NCBI GenBank assembly: GCA_023665365.1 | Contig: JAMPEA010000005.1 | Span: forward strand, 21,574 to 85,573 | Reading direction: 5' to 3' | Source of the DNA: Bacillota bacterium | GTDB taxonomy: Bacteria; Bacillota; Clostridia; Christensenellales; CAG-917 | Length of the DNA stretch: 64,000 bases | Shown here: positions 37,827 through 46,207 of the stretch, piece after piece | How the letters are laid out: each line of letters starts with the position of its first letter | Position numbering within the stretch: the stretch's first letter is position 1 | Made by a program: the position numbers and the translations under genes | Notes under the pieces: model-generated | The model's input: only the letters and a program-made list of their open reading frames with translations | What the model was told of the DNA's origin: nothing | Databases searched by the model: none

Positions 37827-40640
37827 ATGGAAAAAGACAAGAAGATTAAAAACGAAGCAGTCGGCATCGTCAACAAAGACGCGCAAGGCAACGTAATAAA
37901 CGCGGCATTCCCCGTGAGCAAGCGCACAAAGAGAGATCAAAGCAAAACGTCGGTCATGTACACGCTTTTGGCGGTGATACTGTACGTGCTCGCGTTTCTG
38001 CCGGTCGTGATAGTGCCGGTGGTGCTTGCCGTCAAGTGCTATATGCTTGCGCCGTACTATTCGCTTTGGCATTTCATAGGCGTGATAGTTTCCATTGTGT
38101 TTGCGATTATCTACGCCGTCGTCATATTTGCGGTGTCGAGGAAAAAATCCAAGAGCAATATCGCTATGCAGACGGTGAAAGTCGCAATCACGTTCACCTG
38201 CCTTACGTCGGTTTTCGCGTTGTTATTGACCTACGCTTTGCCCGACCTCATCGAAATGGCTACGCAAAACACGCTGTTCGTGGAGGACGTTTACTATAAC
38301 GCCGAAGCGCAGGCGGAGAAAAATCTCAAACTGGACCGCGACTTCGTCATGTATAACCTCTTAAACGGCAACCTCAACAACCATAGCAAGGACGACGGAG
38401 ACTATTCATATACGACGCTTTCAAAACGCGAAGAAGGGTCGTCGGGGCAGTATATCAAATATTATAACAGCGAGATTAACACTAATTTCTTGGCGTACAA
38501 AAACGGCTATACGCTGTCCTCGTTGCAAACGAGAGTCCTCGACAAGATGAAAGAGGAACAGCCCAGAAAATACGAGTTATACGAGTTCGTTTACAACACC
38601 TACGTTTTAAACGACTTCGACTACGCGCTTTACAACAATATCGACCGCCGAGCGTTTGCGTTGGCATTGGTCGATTACGAGTATAAGCACGCAAATTACG
38701 AGCGTCTGCTCAAAGAGGGCTTCAAAAACAAGAAAATCCAACAGATATTCGAGTCCAACTACAACAACTACAACCACGACGGCTATCAGACGTTCGACGA
38801 CCCGCTGCTCCTCTACGCGCAGATGGAAGGTCGTCTTACGACTTCCGTCATCGTCCACATTCTGCTCAACGAGGGCTGGACGTACTCGCAGGTCGCTTAC
38901 GACGAGAACGGCAACATCCAGTATGCCGACGACGGAAATCTCCTGTTCGAGCAATACAATCCCGAGGCGAGAGATAAGTTTGAGGCGGAACACGGCGTTT
39001 ACAACTTCAAAGGCACGCTCCTCAACGCCGACGGAAAGACGTATGAGGAAAGCTACGGCTTCAACTCCGACGGCTGGATGGTCTTTAAAAACGGCGTGGT
39101 GAAGCGTCCTATCCAGTGGTCTGTCCTCGATATGGACGGCAAAAAAATGGATTTGGCAAGCGTCGATATATTCGGAATGCTCAACAATCTGCTCCCGCAA
39201 ATCGATTTGGATTTGTCGAGTCTGGTCGCAGGTCTGTTGCCGACGCTCGGCAAGTTGGTTGACTCCGTGGGCGAACTTTTGCAGGACGACTTGCAAGACC
39301 TTATCGAATTCGCAACCGGCGGCGCAAACCTCAATATCAGCATTTGCATCGACGACGACAATATGCTCGACATAGGGCTTATGCCTATGAATACCATCTA
39401 CGGGTTCTCGGGCTATGCAAATTCGACTTGGGTGCAGTCTAACAACCTGCTTATGGCGGTCATCAATCTCGTCGGCACGAGAAACTGGTTCAGCATATTC
39501 GGCGCGGTGGGCGTAGTGCTCGTCATCGCGGCGGGCATACTGCGCGAGTGCGCAAAGAAAACGCGACTCAGAACAGCCGTCTCCCGCGATAGAATTATCA
39601 GAAACAATACCGCTAAACTCATTGCCGAGGGCGAATACGTCCCCGACGAGAGCGACGAAAACAGTCTCCTCGCAGAGGACTTGACCTTAGCCGACGTCGA
39701 GGACATCGAAAACGCTCAGCAACGCAGAGCAATCAAAGGCAAGGATTTGGGCAATATAAATCTCGACGGCATCGACCTCGACGGGCTTGACCTTGACGGA
39801 ATAGACCTCTCGGGCATCGACCTTAACAACCTCGACGATATAAATATCGATGAGATAAACCTTGACGAAATCAATCTCGACGATATTGACGTTGACGACG
39901 TAAATCTCGATGATATTGACCTCGCCGAGGCGGAGGAAAAACCCAAAAAGAAAAAGGCAAGCAAGAAGAAAAAGTCCGTCGAAAGCGAAAAAGCCGCCGA
40001 GCCGTCGGCAAGCGACGGGATAGCCGAGGAAAATAACGAAATATCCGAAGCTCCGCAAGTTGCCGAAGCGACTGCCGAGCAGGTTACGGCGCAACCCGCA
40101 GAACAGCCCGATGAGGCAGAGCCTGCTCAAACGACCGCACCTGTCGAGAACGTCGAGCCTGTCCAAACGACCGAGCCTGTTCAGAAAACGGAACCCGCCT
40201 CAGAGTTAGACGGCGAAAAGACGGAGGAGGCGACCGCCGAAGCAGAAAGCGAGCCTGCGCCCGTCGCCGAGGAAGCGCACGAAAGCGATGCTCCCGCCGA
40301 GCCGATTGTAGAGGCGGAACAGGTCGCGGAGCAAGTCACGGCGCAACCCGACGCAGAAGAACCCGTCGAGGAAGTTGCTCCTCTCGATGAGGTCGCTCCT
40401 GTCGAAGAAGCCGCTCCCGCCGAAGCTCCCAAAGAGGAAAAGCCCGCCAAGAAAAAGAGGGAAAAGAAAAAGAACAAGAAGAAAGACGACCTTGAAGACC
40501 TCGACGATTTGTCCGACCTCGACGGATTGGATTTGGATAGCTTGGACGACTTATCCGACCTCTCCGACCTCGACGGCATCGATATAAGCGAACTTCTCGA
40601 CGACGAGCCGAAATCGAAAAAGAAAAAATCCAAAAAATAA
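37827..40640 (+). CDS. Large membrane protein with Asp-Leu repeat tail (unknown function)
   Basis: 937 residues, start set by GAGGAGG before ATG 37827, two bases after the previous stop. Three N-terminal helices (about 43-69, 80-103, 116-137), an extracytoplasmic part to about 555, one helix (556-575), then a ~360-residue cytosolic tail. The tail contains five-residue repeats of type DLDGI (about 643-703: IDLDGLDLDGIDLSGIDL), a Lys patch, a long Glu/Ala/Pro/Val region, and a second Asp-Leu block (about 887-925) ending in a Lys cluster. The repeats recall pentapeptide repeats but with acidic positions. Architecture parallels the upstream gene. Not recognised. Confidence 0.7.
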   Translation: MEKDKKIKNEAVGIVNKDAQGNVINAAFPVSKRTKRDQSKTSVMYTLLAVILYVLAFLPVVIVPVVLAVKCYMLAPYYSLWHFIGVIVSIVFAIIYAVVIFAVSRKKSKSNIAMQTVKVAITFTCLTSVFALLLTYALPDLIEMATQNTLFVEDVYYNAEAQAEKNLKLDRDFVMYNLLNGNLNNHSKDDGDYSYTTLSKREEGSSGQYIKYYNSEINTNFLAYKNGYTLSSLQTRVLDKMKEEQPRKYELYEFVYNTYVLNDFDYALYNNIDRRAFALALVDYEYKHANYERLLKEGFKNKKIQQIFESNYNNYNHDGYQTFDDPLLLYAQMEGRLTTSVIVHILLNEGWTYSQVAYDENGNIQYADDGNLLFEQYNPEARDKFEAEHGVYNFKGTLLNADGKTYEESYGFNSDGWMVFKNGVVKRPIQWSVLDMDGKKMDLASVDIFGMLNNLLPQIDLDLSSLVAGLLPTLGKLVDSVGELLQDDLQDLIEFATGGANLNISICIDDDNMLDIGLMPMNTIYGFSGYANSTWVQSNNLLMAVINLVGTRNWFSIFGAVGVVLVIAAGILRECAKKTRLRTAVSRDRIIRNNTAKLIAEGEYVPDESDENSLLAEDLTLADVEDIENAQQRRAIKGKDLGNINLDGIDLDGLDLDGIDLSGIDLNNLDDINIDEINLDEINLDDIDVDDVNLDDIDLAEAEEKPKKKKASKKKKSVESEKAAEPSASDGIAEENNEISEAPQVAEATAEQVTAQPAEQPDEAEPAQTTAPVENVEPVQTTEPVQKTEPASELDGEKTEEATAEAESEPAPVAEEAHESDAPAEPIVEAEQVAEQVTAQPDAEEPVEEVAPLDEVAPVEEAAPAEAPKEEKPAKKKREKKKNKKKDDLEDLDDLSDLDGLDLDSLDDLSDLSDLDGIDISELLDDEPKSKKKKSKK

Positions 40641-40656
40641 TATCAAGCAATACTAC

Positions 40657-40683
40657 GATAACCGCTCGCAATGGGCGGTTATC
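40657..40683 (+). terminator. Hairpin between membrane operon and phosphoribosyltransferase
   Basis: GATAACCGC pairs with GCGGTTATC across nine bases; no T-run, so it may only partly terminate before the next gene. Confidence 0.45.
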
Positions 40684-40703
40684 ATAAATAGACGGTGAAA
40701 GCT

Positions 40704-41246
40704 ATGGAAAAATTTTATACTGCGGATATTGACGGGCGCAAGGCGGATTTGCCTATTTTAAAGTTGCCGTCGGGGATAGGGATTTGCTTTTTCAATCTGC
40801 ACGGCAATCAGTCGTTCACAGAGTATTGCGGCAAGGCGATAGCAAAGCGCGTCGCGGGGTGCGACGTGGTTATCACCGCCGAATCCAAGGGCTTACAGCT
40901 TGCGCACGTGGTCGCGCGCGAACTCGGACAGGAATATTACGCCGTCTGTCGAAAATCCAAAAAGCTGTATATGCAAGACGGCTTGCAGACGAGCGTTAAG
41001 TCCATCACGACAGGCGAGGAGCAGACGCTATATCTAAGCAAGCGCGACGCCGATTTGCTTGCTGGCAAGCGCGTTGCGATTGTGGACGACGTGGTGTCCA
41101 CGGGCGGAAGCCTAAGCGGAATAGAGGAGCTTGTGCGTCTTGCCGGCGGCGAGGTCGCATATAAGGCGTTCGTGCTTGCAGAGGGCGACGCAAAGGCGCG
41201 CAACGACATTATATATCTCGGGACAATCCCGATTATCACGGACTGA
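40704..41246 (+). CDS. Adenine/xanthine-type phosphoribosyltransferase
   Basis: 180 residues. The PRPP-binding motif VAIVDDVVSTGGSL (about 126-139) is clear, with the fold's preceding VVITAESKGLQLAHVVARELG segment, as in adenine and xanthine phosphoribosyltransferases. Would transfer the 5-phosphoribosyl group from PRPP to a purine base; the base cannot be told. GGTGA before ATG 40704 sets the start. Only two bases separate it from the U32 gene, so they are co-transcribed. Confidence 0.85.
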   Translation: MEKFYTADIDGRKADLPILKLPSGIGICFFNLHGNQSFTEYCGKAIAKRVAGCDVVITAESKGLQLAHVVARELGQEYYAVCRKSKKLYMQDGLQTSVKSITTGEEQTLYLSKRDADLLAGKRVAIVDDVVSTGGSLSGIEELVRLAGGEVAYKAFVLAEGDAKARNDIIYLGTIPIITD

Positions 41247-41248
41247 TT

Positions 41249-42487
41249 ATGCTTGAACTTTTACTTCCTGCGGGAAATCTGAAAAAATTGCGCACTGCGT
41301 TTTATTTCGGCGCAGACGCGGTATACGTTGGCGGAAAAGACTTTTCGCTTAGAGCTTTTGCGGACAATTTTACGCGCGACGAGCTTAAAGAGGGCATAGC
41401 CTATGCCCATAGCCTCGGAAAAAAGGTTTACGTCACGGCAAATATTTTCGCAAAAAATTCCGACTTGAAAGAGGCGGGCGATTACTTTGCGTTTTTAGAG
41501 GAAGCGGGCGCGGACGCGGCGCTCATATCCGACGTCGGCTTGCTTGCGCTTTGCAAGGAGAAAGCGCCAAATCTCACGATACATTTATCCACACAGGCAA
41601 ACACAACCAATATAATGGCTGTGAAATTCTGGCGAAATTTGGGCGTAAAAAGGGTGGTGCTTGCGCGCGAACTGTCCCTTGACGAAATCCGCGAAATCCA
41701 CGCCGCCGTGCCCGATATGGAACTCGAAGCGTTTGTGCACGGCGCAATGTGCGTCAGTTACAGCGGGCGGTGTCTGCTGTCGTCGTACTTTTCAAATCGC
41801 AGTTCCAATCGCGGGGAGTGCGTACAGCCCTGCCGTTGGGGGTATCGCTTGACGGAGGGGCGAAAGGACGTGTGCGTTGACGTCGAGCAGGACGGGCGCG
41901 GCACTTATTTTATGAACAGCCGCGATCTGCGTCTGCTTTCCCGCTTGCCGGAGCTTATCGAGGCGGGCATAACGTCGTTTAAGGTCGAGGGGCGTATGAA
42001 AAGCGAGTTCTACGTTGCCACCGTCGCCACCGCCTATCGCCGCGCGCTCGACGAAATCGCGCAATTCGGCGAAATCAAAAACGCGGAAAAGTATAACAAT
42101 ATCCTTGAAAACATTTCCCACCGCGCGTACACCGAGGCTTATCTCGACGGCGAAAACACGCATACGATTTCGCTCGACGACGAGTGTTTAAAGGAAAAGT
42201 ATAAGTACGTCGCAACCGTGCTCGACGTTACGCCTGCGGGAAGCGGCTACTTTGTCACGGTCGAGATGCGCAATCGCTTTAAAAGCGGAGATATTGTCAC
42301 AGTGTTGTCCCCAAACGATACGAACGGCATGACTTTCGCTATGGGCGAAATTGTGCACTGCGAGGACGGGAGCGTCACAAACGACGCAAAGCTCGTGCAA
42401 CATGTCTACGGCTTTAACTGTCCGCTTGCTTTGCACAAAAACGATATTTTGCTCGAAAATCATCATGCAGCACCCGACAATGCTTAA
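41249..42487 (+). CDS. U32 peptidase-family protein (tRNA/rRNA hydroxylation type)
   Basis: 412 residues. The start LLLPAGNLKKLRTAFYFGADAVYVGG and the signature EAFVHGAMCVSYSGRCLLSSYF, followed by RSSNRGECVQPCRW, define the U32 family; the cysteines match the iron-sulfur ligands proposed for TrhP/RlhA. Despite the name, studied members (TrhP/YegQ, RlhA) make hydroxylated U34 in tRNA or C2501 in 23S rRNA from prephenate rather than cutting proteins. The Clostridia member here is most likely TrhP-like; no close call possible from sequence alone. Confidence 0.85.
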   Translation: MLELLLPAGNLKKLRTAFYFGADAVYVGGKDFSLRAFADNFTRDELKEGIAYAHSLGKKVYVTANIFAKNSDLKEAGDYFAFLEEAGADAALISDVGLLALCKEKAPNLTIHLSTQANTTNIMAVKFWRNLGVKRVVLARELSLDEIREIHAAVPDMELEAFVHGAMCVSYSGRCLLSSYFSNRSSNRGECVQPCRWGYRLTEGRKDVCVDVEQDGRGTYFMNSRDLRLLSRLPELIEAGITSFKVEGRMKSEFYVATVATAYRRALDEIAQFGEIKNAEKYNNILENISHRAYTEAYLDGENTHTISLDDECLKEKYKYVATVLDVTPAGSGYFVTVEMRNRFKSGDIVTVLSPNDTNGMTFAMGEIVHCEDGSVTNDAKLVQHVYGFNCPLALHKNDILLENHHAAPDNA

Positions 42488-42594
42488 AATCAGCATTGTC
42501 TTTGCGCTAATTTGATTTTCTCGCTTCTATCGCGCAAAAATAAAGCAATATGGCGAAAAAAGCAATATGTCCACCCAAACTTTGAGAGGACATA

Positions 42595-42710
42595 TCAGCT
42601 TTCGTTAAAGTCGCACAAAGAAAAAGCAATAAGCAGACGAAAATAATATATCCTCTCAAATTACGAGAGGACATATCAGTTTTCGTTTCAATCACACGAA
42701 GTGTGTTATT
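42595..42710. repeat. GAGGACATATCAGYTTTCG repeats and stop-anchored hairpin
   Basis: GAGGACATATCAGCTTTCGT (42586-42605) and GAGGACATATCAGTTTTCGT (42668-42687) are near-identical direct repeats about 82 bases apart; the second runs into TTCAATCACACGAAGTGTG, which contains the stop of the small gene at 42706. The rest of 42488-42700 shows small hairpins only. Confidence 0.7.
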
Positions 42711-42843
42711 TGCAATCCGAGCAGTCGCGGGTTTTAGTCGATTTCTTTTCTTTGGTCTTTGCCGCGCCTTTGGTTTCGCCGCAATGACAGTCGGTGGTGG
42801 GTTTCTTGGATTGCTTCGTTGCAGAATTGGATTTTGTTGCCAT
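42706..42843 (-). CDS. Small Lys-rich protein with two Cys pairs
   Basis: 45 residues: begins MATKSNSATKQSKKPTTDC and ends TRDCSDCK. Pattern CHC and CSDC gives four potential metal or disulfide ligands in a Lys/Thr-rich, presumably disordered chain. AAAGGAGAATTAAC is a strong ribosome site for ATG 42843, which makes translation likely despite the size. The TAA stop lies in a hairpin repeat, CACACTTCGTGTG. Divergent from ung. Function unknown. Confidence 0.65.
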   Translation of the reverse strand: MATKSNSATKQSKKPTTDCHCGETKGAAKTKEKKSTKTRDCSDCK

Positions 42844-42907
42844 GTTAATTCTCCTTTAAGGCGGTTGCCTTGAAAGTAGTATGGGTCAAAATAGCCCAAT
42901 ATATACC

Positions 42908-42935
42908 TTGCATATTGAAAATTGTATGCTATAAT
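42908..42935 (+). promoter_or_regulatory. ung promoter
   Basis: TTGCAT 42908-42913, 16-base spacer, TATAAT 42930-42935. Confidence 0.65.
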
Positions 42936-43006
42936 CAAAAAAGACCTATATAGTATTTATTTTATATAAATATAAATCTATACAATAAAATACGAAAGGA
43001 AAAGCT

Positions 43007-43681
43007 ATGGTAAACATCGGCAACAGCTGGGACGAACTGCTCAAAGAGGACTTCGAGAGCGCAAGCTACAAAAATCTCCGCTCATTTTTGGCGCAGGAGT
43101 ATCGCTCGCGTAGGATTTATCCCGATATGCACGACATATTCAACGCGCTCAAATACACCGCATACGAGGACGTGCGCGTCGTCATTTTGGGTCAAGACCC
43201 CTATCACGGCGCGGGACAGGCGCACGGAATGTGCTTCTCTGTCAAGCCCGACGTGCCCGCTCCGCCCTCGCTCGTGAATATATTTAAGGAAATCGAGGAC
43301 GAGCTCGGCATACGCAACGTATCGCCCTATCTCGTGCCTTGGGCAAAACAGGGAGTTCTGCTTTTAAACACCGTGCTCACCGTGCGCGAGGGACAACCCA
43401 ATTCGCACAAAGACAAGGGCTGGGAGGCGCTCACCGACAGCATAATAAAAAAACTCGACGCGAGAAAAGAGCCGATTGTGTTTATGCTTTGGGGCGGGAA
43501 TGCGCGCTCCAAAAAAGCGCTTATAAAATCGCCGCAACACCTTATACTCGAATGTCCGCACCCCTCGCCGCTAAGCGCATATGCAGGGTTTTTCGGCTGC
43601 GGACACTTTATAAAATGCAATGCGTTTTTGCAGGCGCACGGCTTTAATCCCATAGATTGGTCCACCCACTTCGTGGGTTAG
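43007..43681 (+). CDS. ung: Uracil-DNA glycosylase
   Basis: 224 residues, family 1. Water-activating motif GQDPYHGAGQAHGMCFSV and the minor-groove HPSPLSAYAGFFGC loop are intact. Removes uracil from DNA after cytosine deamination or dUTP incorporation. AAAGGAAAAGCT before the ATG. The final codons CACTTCGTGGGT TAG form part of a stop-anchored hairpin, so the repeat also encodes the C-terminus. Confidence 0.97.
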   Translation: MVNIGNSWDELLKEDFESASYKNLRSFLAQEYRSRRIYPDMHDIFNALKYTAYEDVRVVILGQDPYHGAGQAHGMCFSVKPDVPAPPSLVNIFKEIEDELGIRNVSPYLVPWAKQGVLLLNTVLTVREGQPNSHKDKGWEALTDSIIKKLDARKEPIVFMLWGGNARSKKALIKSPQHLILECPHPSPLSAYAGFFGCGHFIKCNAFLQAHGFNPIDWSTHFVG

Positions 43682-43856
43682 AAATGAAAGCTGAGTTATT
43701 CTATAAAAGTGAGGGAGAAGAACGTAGCGTTCGTATCAACCACGCGAAACGTGCGTCGTATAAAGGATAGATGAGTTGTCCTATAAAAGTTTAAAGAGGA
43801 GTACAGTGTGTGTTTCAATCACGCGAAGCGTGTGTTAAAAACACACGAGGTGTGAA
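43672..43856. repeat. Row of short hairpins between ung and the DUF896 gene
   Basis: CCCAC/GTGGG around the ung stop, AAATGAAAGCTGAG as after dnaN, then GAACG/CGTTC, CACG/CGTG, GGATA/TCCTAT, CACGC/GCGTG and GTGTGTT/AACACAC. TTTCAATCACGCGAAGCGTG repeats the motif found after dnaA and the small Lys-rich gene. Confidence 0.7.
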
Positions 43857-44063
43857 ATGGTTGATATTGAAAGGATAAATTATCTTGCAAAAAAGGCGAA
43901 AACAGAGGGGCTTTCCGAGGAGGAAAAAGCCGAGCAGGCAAAACTGCGCCGCGCCTATATCGACAGCGTAGTCGGCAATTTGCGCGGTCAGCTTGAAAAT
44001 ACCTACACTGTCGATAAGGACGGCAACAAGCAAAAGCTCCAAAAAACCGCAAAAAAGGACTGA
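43857..44063 (+). CDS. DUF896 (YnzC-type) small protein
   Basis: 68 residues: INYLAKKAKTEGLSEEEKAEQAKLRRAYIDS matches the helical hairpin of the DUF896/YnzC family, cytosolic, SOS-linked in Bacillus but without known activity. GAGGTG before ATG 43857 serves as ribosome site and is itself part of the last repeat hairpin (CACACGAGGTGTG), which could mask it. Confidence 0.88.
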   Translation: MVDIERINYLAKKAKTEGLSEEEKAEQAKLRRAYIDSVVGNLRGQLENTYTVDKDGNKQKLQKTAKKD

Positions 44064-44079
44064 TTTTTAGGGCATACTT

Positions 44080-45609
44080 ATGATTGACAGAAGGCACAAA
44101 AAACTATTTGTTGCGACTGCGATTGCGCTATCGCTGTTGTTGATAGCGAGTTTCACGCTCGGAATATGCTGTTCGGTCGGGGTTTTCGGCGAGCCTTTCA
44201 TCAGCGTGGACCTCTCGCGCGAGTATCAGACCGTCGATGGGTTCGGCGCGTCGTCGGCGTGGAGATACCAAGCGTTCGGACTGCTCGACGACGACAGCAT
44301 AAAAGACGAGGCTATGGATTTGCTTTACGGCGACGACGGGCTTTCGATGAATATATTCCGCTATAACGTAGGCGGCGGCGGAGTCGAGTCGGACAGTTAT
44401 TGGGACCCTCAACGCGGGGCGGAATCCTTTTTTGTGGCGGAAGCGTTCGACGGCGATTATTCCGTTTTCAACGACACGAGCAACTACGATTTTACGCGCG
44501 ACGAGGGCGTGCGAGACTTGTTTGAAAGAGCGCTTTCGCTCGGCAATATCGAAAAGGTGGTATTTTTTGCAAATTCGCCGCATTATCTCATGACCCGCAA
44601 CGGGAAAACTCACGCCGACGTTCCAAAGCAAAACAACCTCAAAGAGGAGTGCTACGAGGCGTTTTCAAACTATCTCATCATCATAACGGACTGGCTTTAT
44701 AAAAATATCGTGTGCGCCTACGACCCCGATATAGAAATTTTTATAAGCCCCATCAACGAGCCGCAATGGAGCTGGGGCGGCGACGACGCTTCGCAGGAGG
44801 GTTGCCATTACGACGCGAAACCTCTTGCCGAATTCTGCGACGTGTTTTATAGGACGCTTGCCGAATTTAACGCCGCAAACTCCGCAAATTATAAACTCGA
44901 TATTTTTGAAAGCGGAAGCTACGAGCTTAGCAAAATCAAGCCGTATCTAAAAGAGCTTAGCCGTTACGATTGGTTTAAGGAGATAGATACAATTTTTGTG
45001 CACTCCTATCACGGCGATTTGAGCGCGTACACAAAGCGCAGTTTTAAAAACTATATGGATAAAAACTTCGCGGGCAAAAATATCTCGATGAGCGAATACT
45101 GCATACTGACCGACGGCGTTGACGAGAGCATAGATACGGGGCTTTACTCCGCCAAAGTTATGTTGCGCGATTTGTACTATTTCAACGCGACCGAGTGGAG
45201 CTGGTGGCTGTCCATATCGAACGGCGACTACGAGGATGGGCTTGTTTATTGGAACGTTGACGGCGACGGCAACGACTTTCTGCGCATGACCAAGCGATAT
45301 TACACTTTCAAGCAATTTTCCGCTTTTGCAACGGGCGCGACGAGAGTGTATTCAAAATACGGCAACAACAAGCTCATAGATGCCGATTTCGACCAAATAG
45401 CGTTTAAAAATACGGATGGAAATTTGGTGCTTATAGCGATAAACAGCGGCGATAAGGAAAAGCGCGTTCGTCTTGACGGCGTAACTCCAAAGCATATTGC
45501 CGCAACCGTCACCGACGCAAATAGCGATTTTGAGACGAAAGAGTGCGATTTTGACGGATATTTGCGCGTCGGCGCAAAATCAATTTCAACTTATGTGATT
45601 GAAATTTAG
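44080..45609 (+). CDS. GH30-family glycoside hydrolase, membrane-anchored or secreted
   Basis: 509 residues. N-terminal signal or anchor (about 8-36). The barrel begins with QTVDGFGASSAWRYQ, typical of GH30, followed by acid/base Glu227 in SPINEPQWSW and the nucleophile Glu339 in ISMSEYCI; a small beta domain forms the C-terminus (about 420-509). Related enzymes cleave xylan, beta-1,6-galactan or beta-1,6-glucan; substrate not determinable. No transporter cluster adjoins it. 16 bases after the DUF896 gene, possibly co-transcribed. Confidence 0.85.
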   Translation: MIDRRHKKLFVATAIALSLLLIASFTLGICCSVGVFGEPFISVDLSREYQTVDGFGASSAWRYQAFGLLDDDSIKDEAMDLLYGDDGLSMNIFRYNVGGGGVESDSYWDPQRGAESFFVAEAFDGDYSVFNDTSNYDFTRDEGVRDLFERALSLGNIEKVVFFANSPHYLMTRNGKTHADVPKQNNLKEECYEAFSNYLIIITDWLYKNIVCAYDPDIEIFISPINEPQWSWGGDDASQEGCHYDAKPLAEFCDVFYRTLAEFNAANSANYKLDIFESGSYELSKIKPYLKELSRYDWFKEIDTIFVHSYHGDLSAYTKRSFKNYMDKNFAGKNISMSEYCILTDGVDESIDTGLYSAKVMLRDLYYFNATEWSWWLSISNGDYEDGLVYWNVDGDGNDFLRMTKRYYTFKQFSAFATGATRVYSKYGNNKLIDADFDQIAFKNTDGNLVLIAINSGDKEKRVRLDGVTPKHIAATVTDANSDFETKECDFDGYLRVGAKSISTYVIEI

Positions 45610-45667
45610 CGTAAGTTTGCTGTGAAAATTTTCTAAAAGAAAAGCAAAAAAAGCGCACGAAGTGCGC

Positions 45668-45733
45668 CAAGCAAGCAAAAGATTTTTGCGTAATATTTTG
45701 AAAAAATCTTAGCAAAAATGTTTTGCGCGGTAG
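45668..45733 (+). repeat. A/T-rich hairpin repeat, plus-strand copy
   Basis: AAGCAAAAGATTTTTGCG ... AGCAAAAATGTTTTGCGCGG; same element as in stop-anchored copies A and B but standing alone here. Confidence 0.85.
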
Positions 45734-45736
45734 AGG

Positions 45737-45808
45737 TGAAAAATTTTGCGCAAAAGGTAACACGCTCCCGAAAAGGGAGCGTGTTCAATATGCGCAAAAT
45801 TTTTCACA
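45737..45808. terminator. Nested long hairpin anchored in the stop of the 59-residue gene
   Basis: Outer arms TGAAAAATTTTGCGC (45739-45753) and GCGCAAAATTTTTCA (about 45792-45806) are perfect complements; inner stem AACACGCTCCC/GGGAGCGTGTT (45759-45785). Read on the minus strand the structure starts with the TGA of the small gene. Confidence 0.75.
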
Positions 45809-45983
45809 GGTCATCCGCATCTTGTATCGGTCTCTCGCCGTCGGGGGTTATCGGATAGCCGTTGTCCTCGGGCGTGCCCGTCCAACTGCCGTTGGGGTCA
45901 AAGTGCGAACGCATATTTTCGTGCGTCGTCATATTGCTGTGCGAAAGCGGAACGTCGTATTTTCTGTTTTTTCTCTTTTTCAT
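45804..45983 (-). CDS. Small conserved-looking protein with DPNGSWTG and PIQDADDL motifs
   Basis: 59 residues starting MKKRKNRKYDVPLSHSN and containing HFDPNGSWTGTPEDNGYP and a C-terminal PIQDADDL. CAGGAGTGTTT before ATG 45983 is a good ribosome site. I have the impression that similar short proteins occur in other Clostridia but cannot verify it. Hydrophilic, no membrane segment. The TGA starts a long hairpin. Confidence 0.65.
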   Translation of the reverse strand: MKKRKNRKYDVPLSHSNMTTHENMRSHFDPNGSWTGTPEDNGYPITPDGERPIQDADDL

Positions 45984-46002
45984 AAACACTCCTGATATTT
46001 TT

Positions 46003-46068
46003 GCCGCCTACTCAAACCGCCGATATTTTTTATTTGCTCCAAAGGCGCAGTGCGGAATTGTAGGCGGC
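46003..46068. repeat. GCCGCCTAC inverted repeat
   Basis: GCCGCCTAC (46003-46011) and GTAGGCGGC (46060-46068) bracket a further AT-rich and a GCGCAGTGCGG segment; meaning unclear. Confidence 0.5.
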
Positions 46069-46146
46069 GTGGCTTTTAACCAAGCGTAGTATGAGCGATA
46101 TTTACAAATTTTATTAAATTAAAAGTTTGAAAAAATTATGGAAAAT

Positions 46147-46167
46147 CATACAATTGTATGGTAAGAT
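46147..46167 (+). promoter_or_regulatory. Operator palindrome and -10 of the TetR-ABC operon
   Basis: CATACAATTGTATG (46147-46160) is a perfect 14-base palindrome directly ahead of TAAGAT (46162-46167). A repressor bound there would block RNA polymerase; the TetR gene starts 40 bases on. Confidence 0.7.
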
Positions 46168-46207
46168 ATTTTAAAGATAAATTCGGAATCGCCGAAATAG
46201 GGTACAA

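Noticed and set aside
42507..42938. 143-codon minus-strand frame covering the small Lys-rich gene
   Set aside because: Different frame, composed of repeat DNA, no ribosome site; the 45-residue frame has the strong site.
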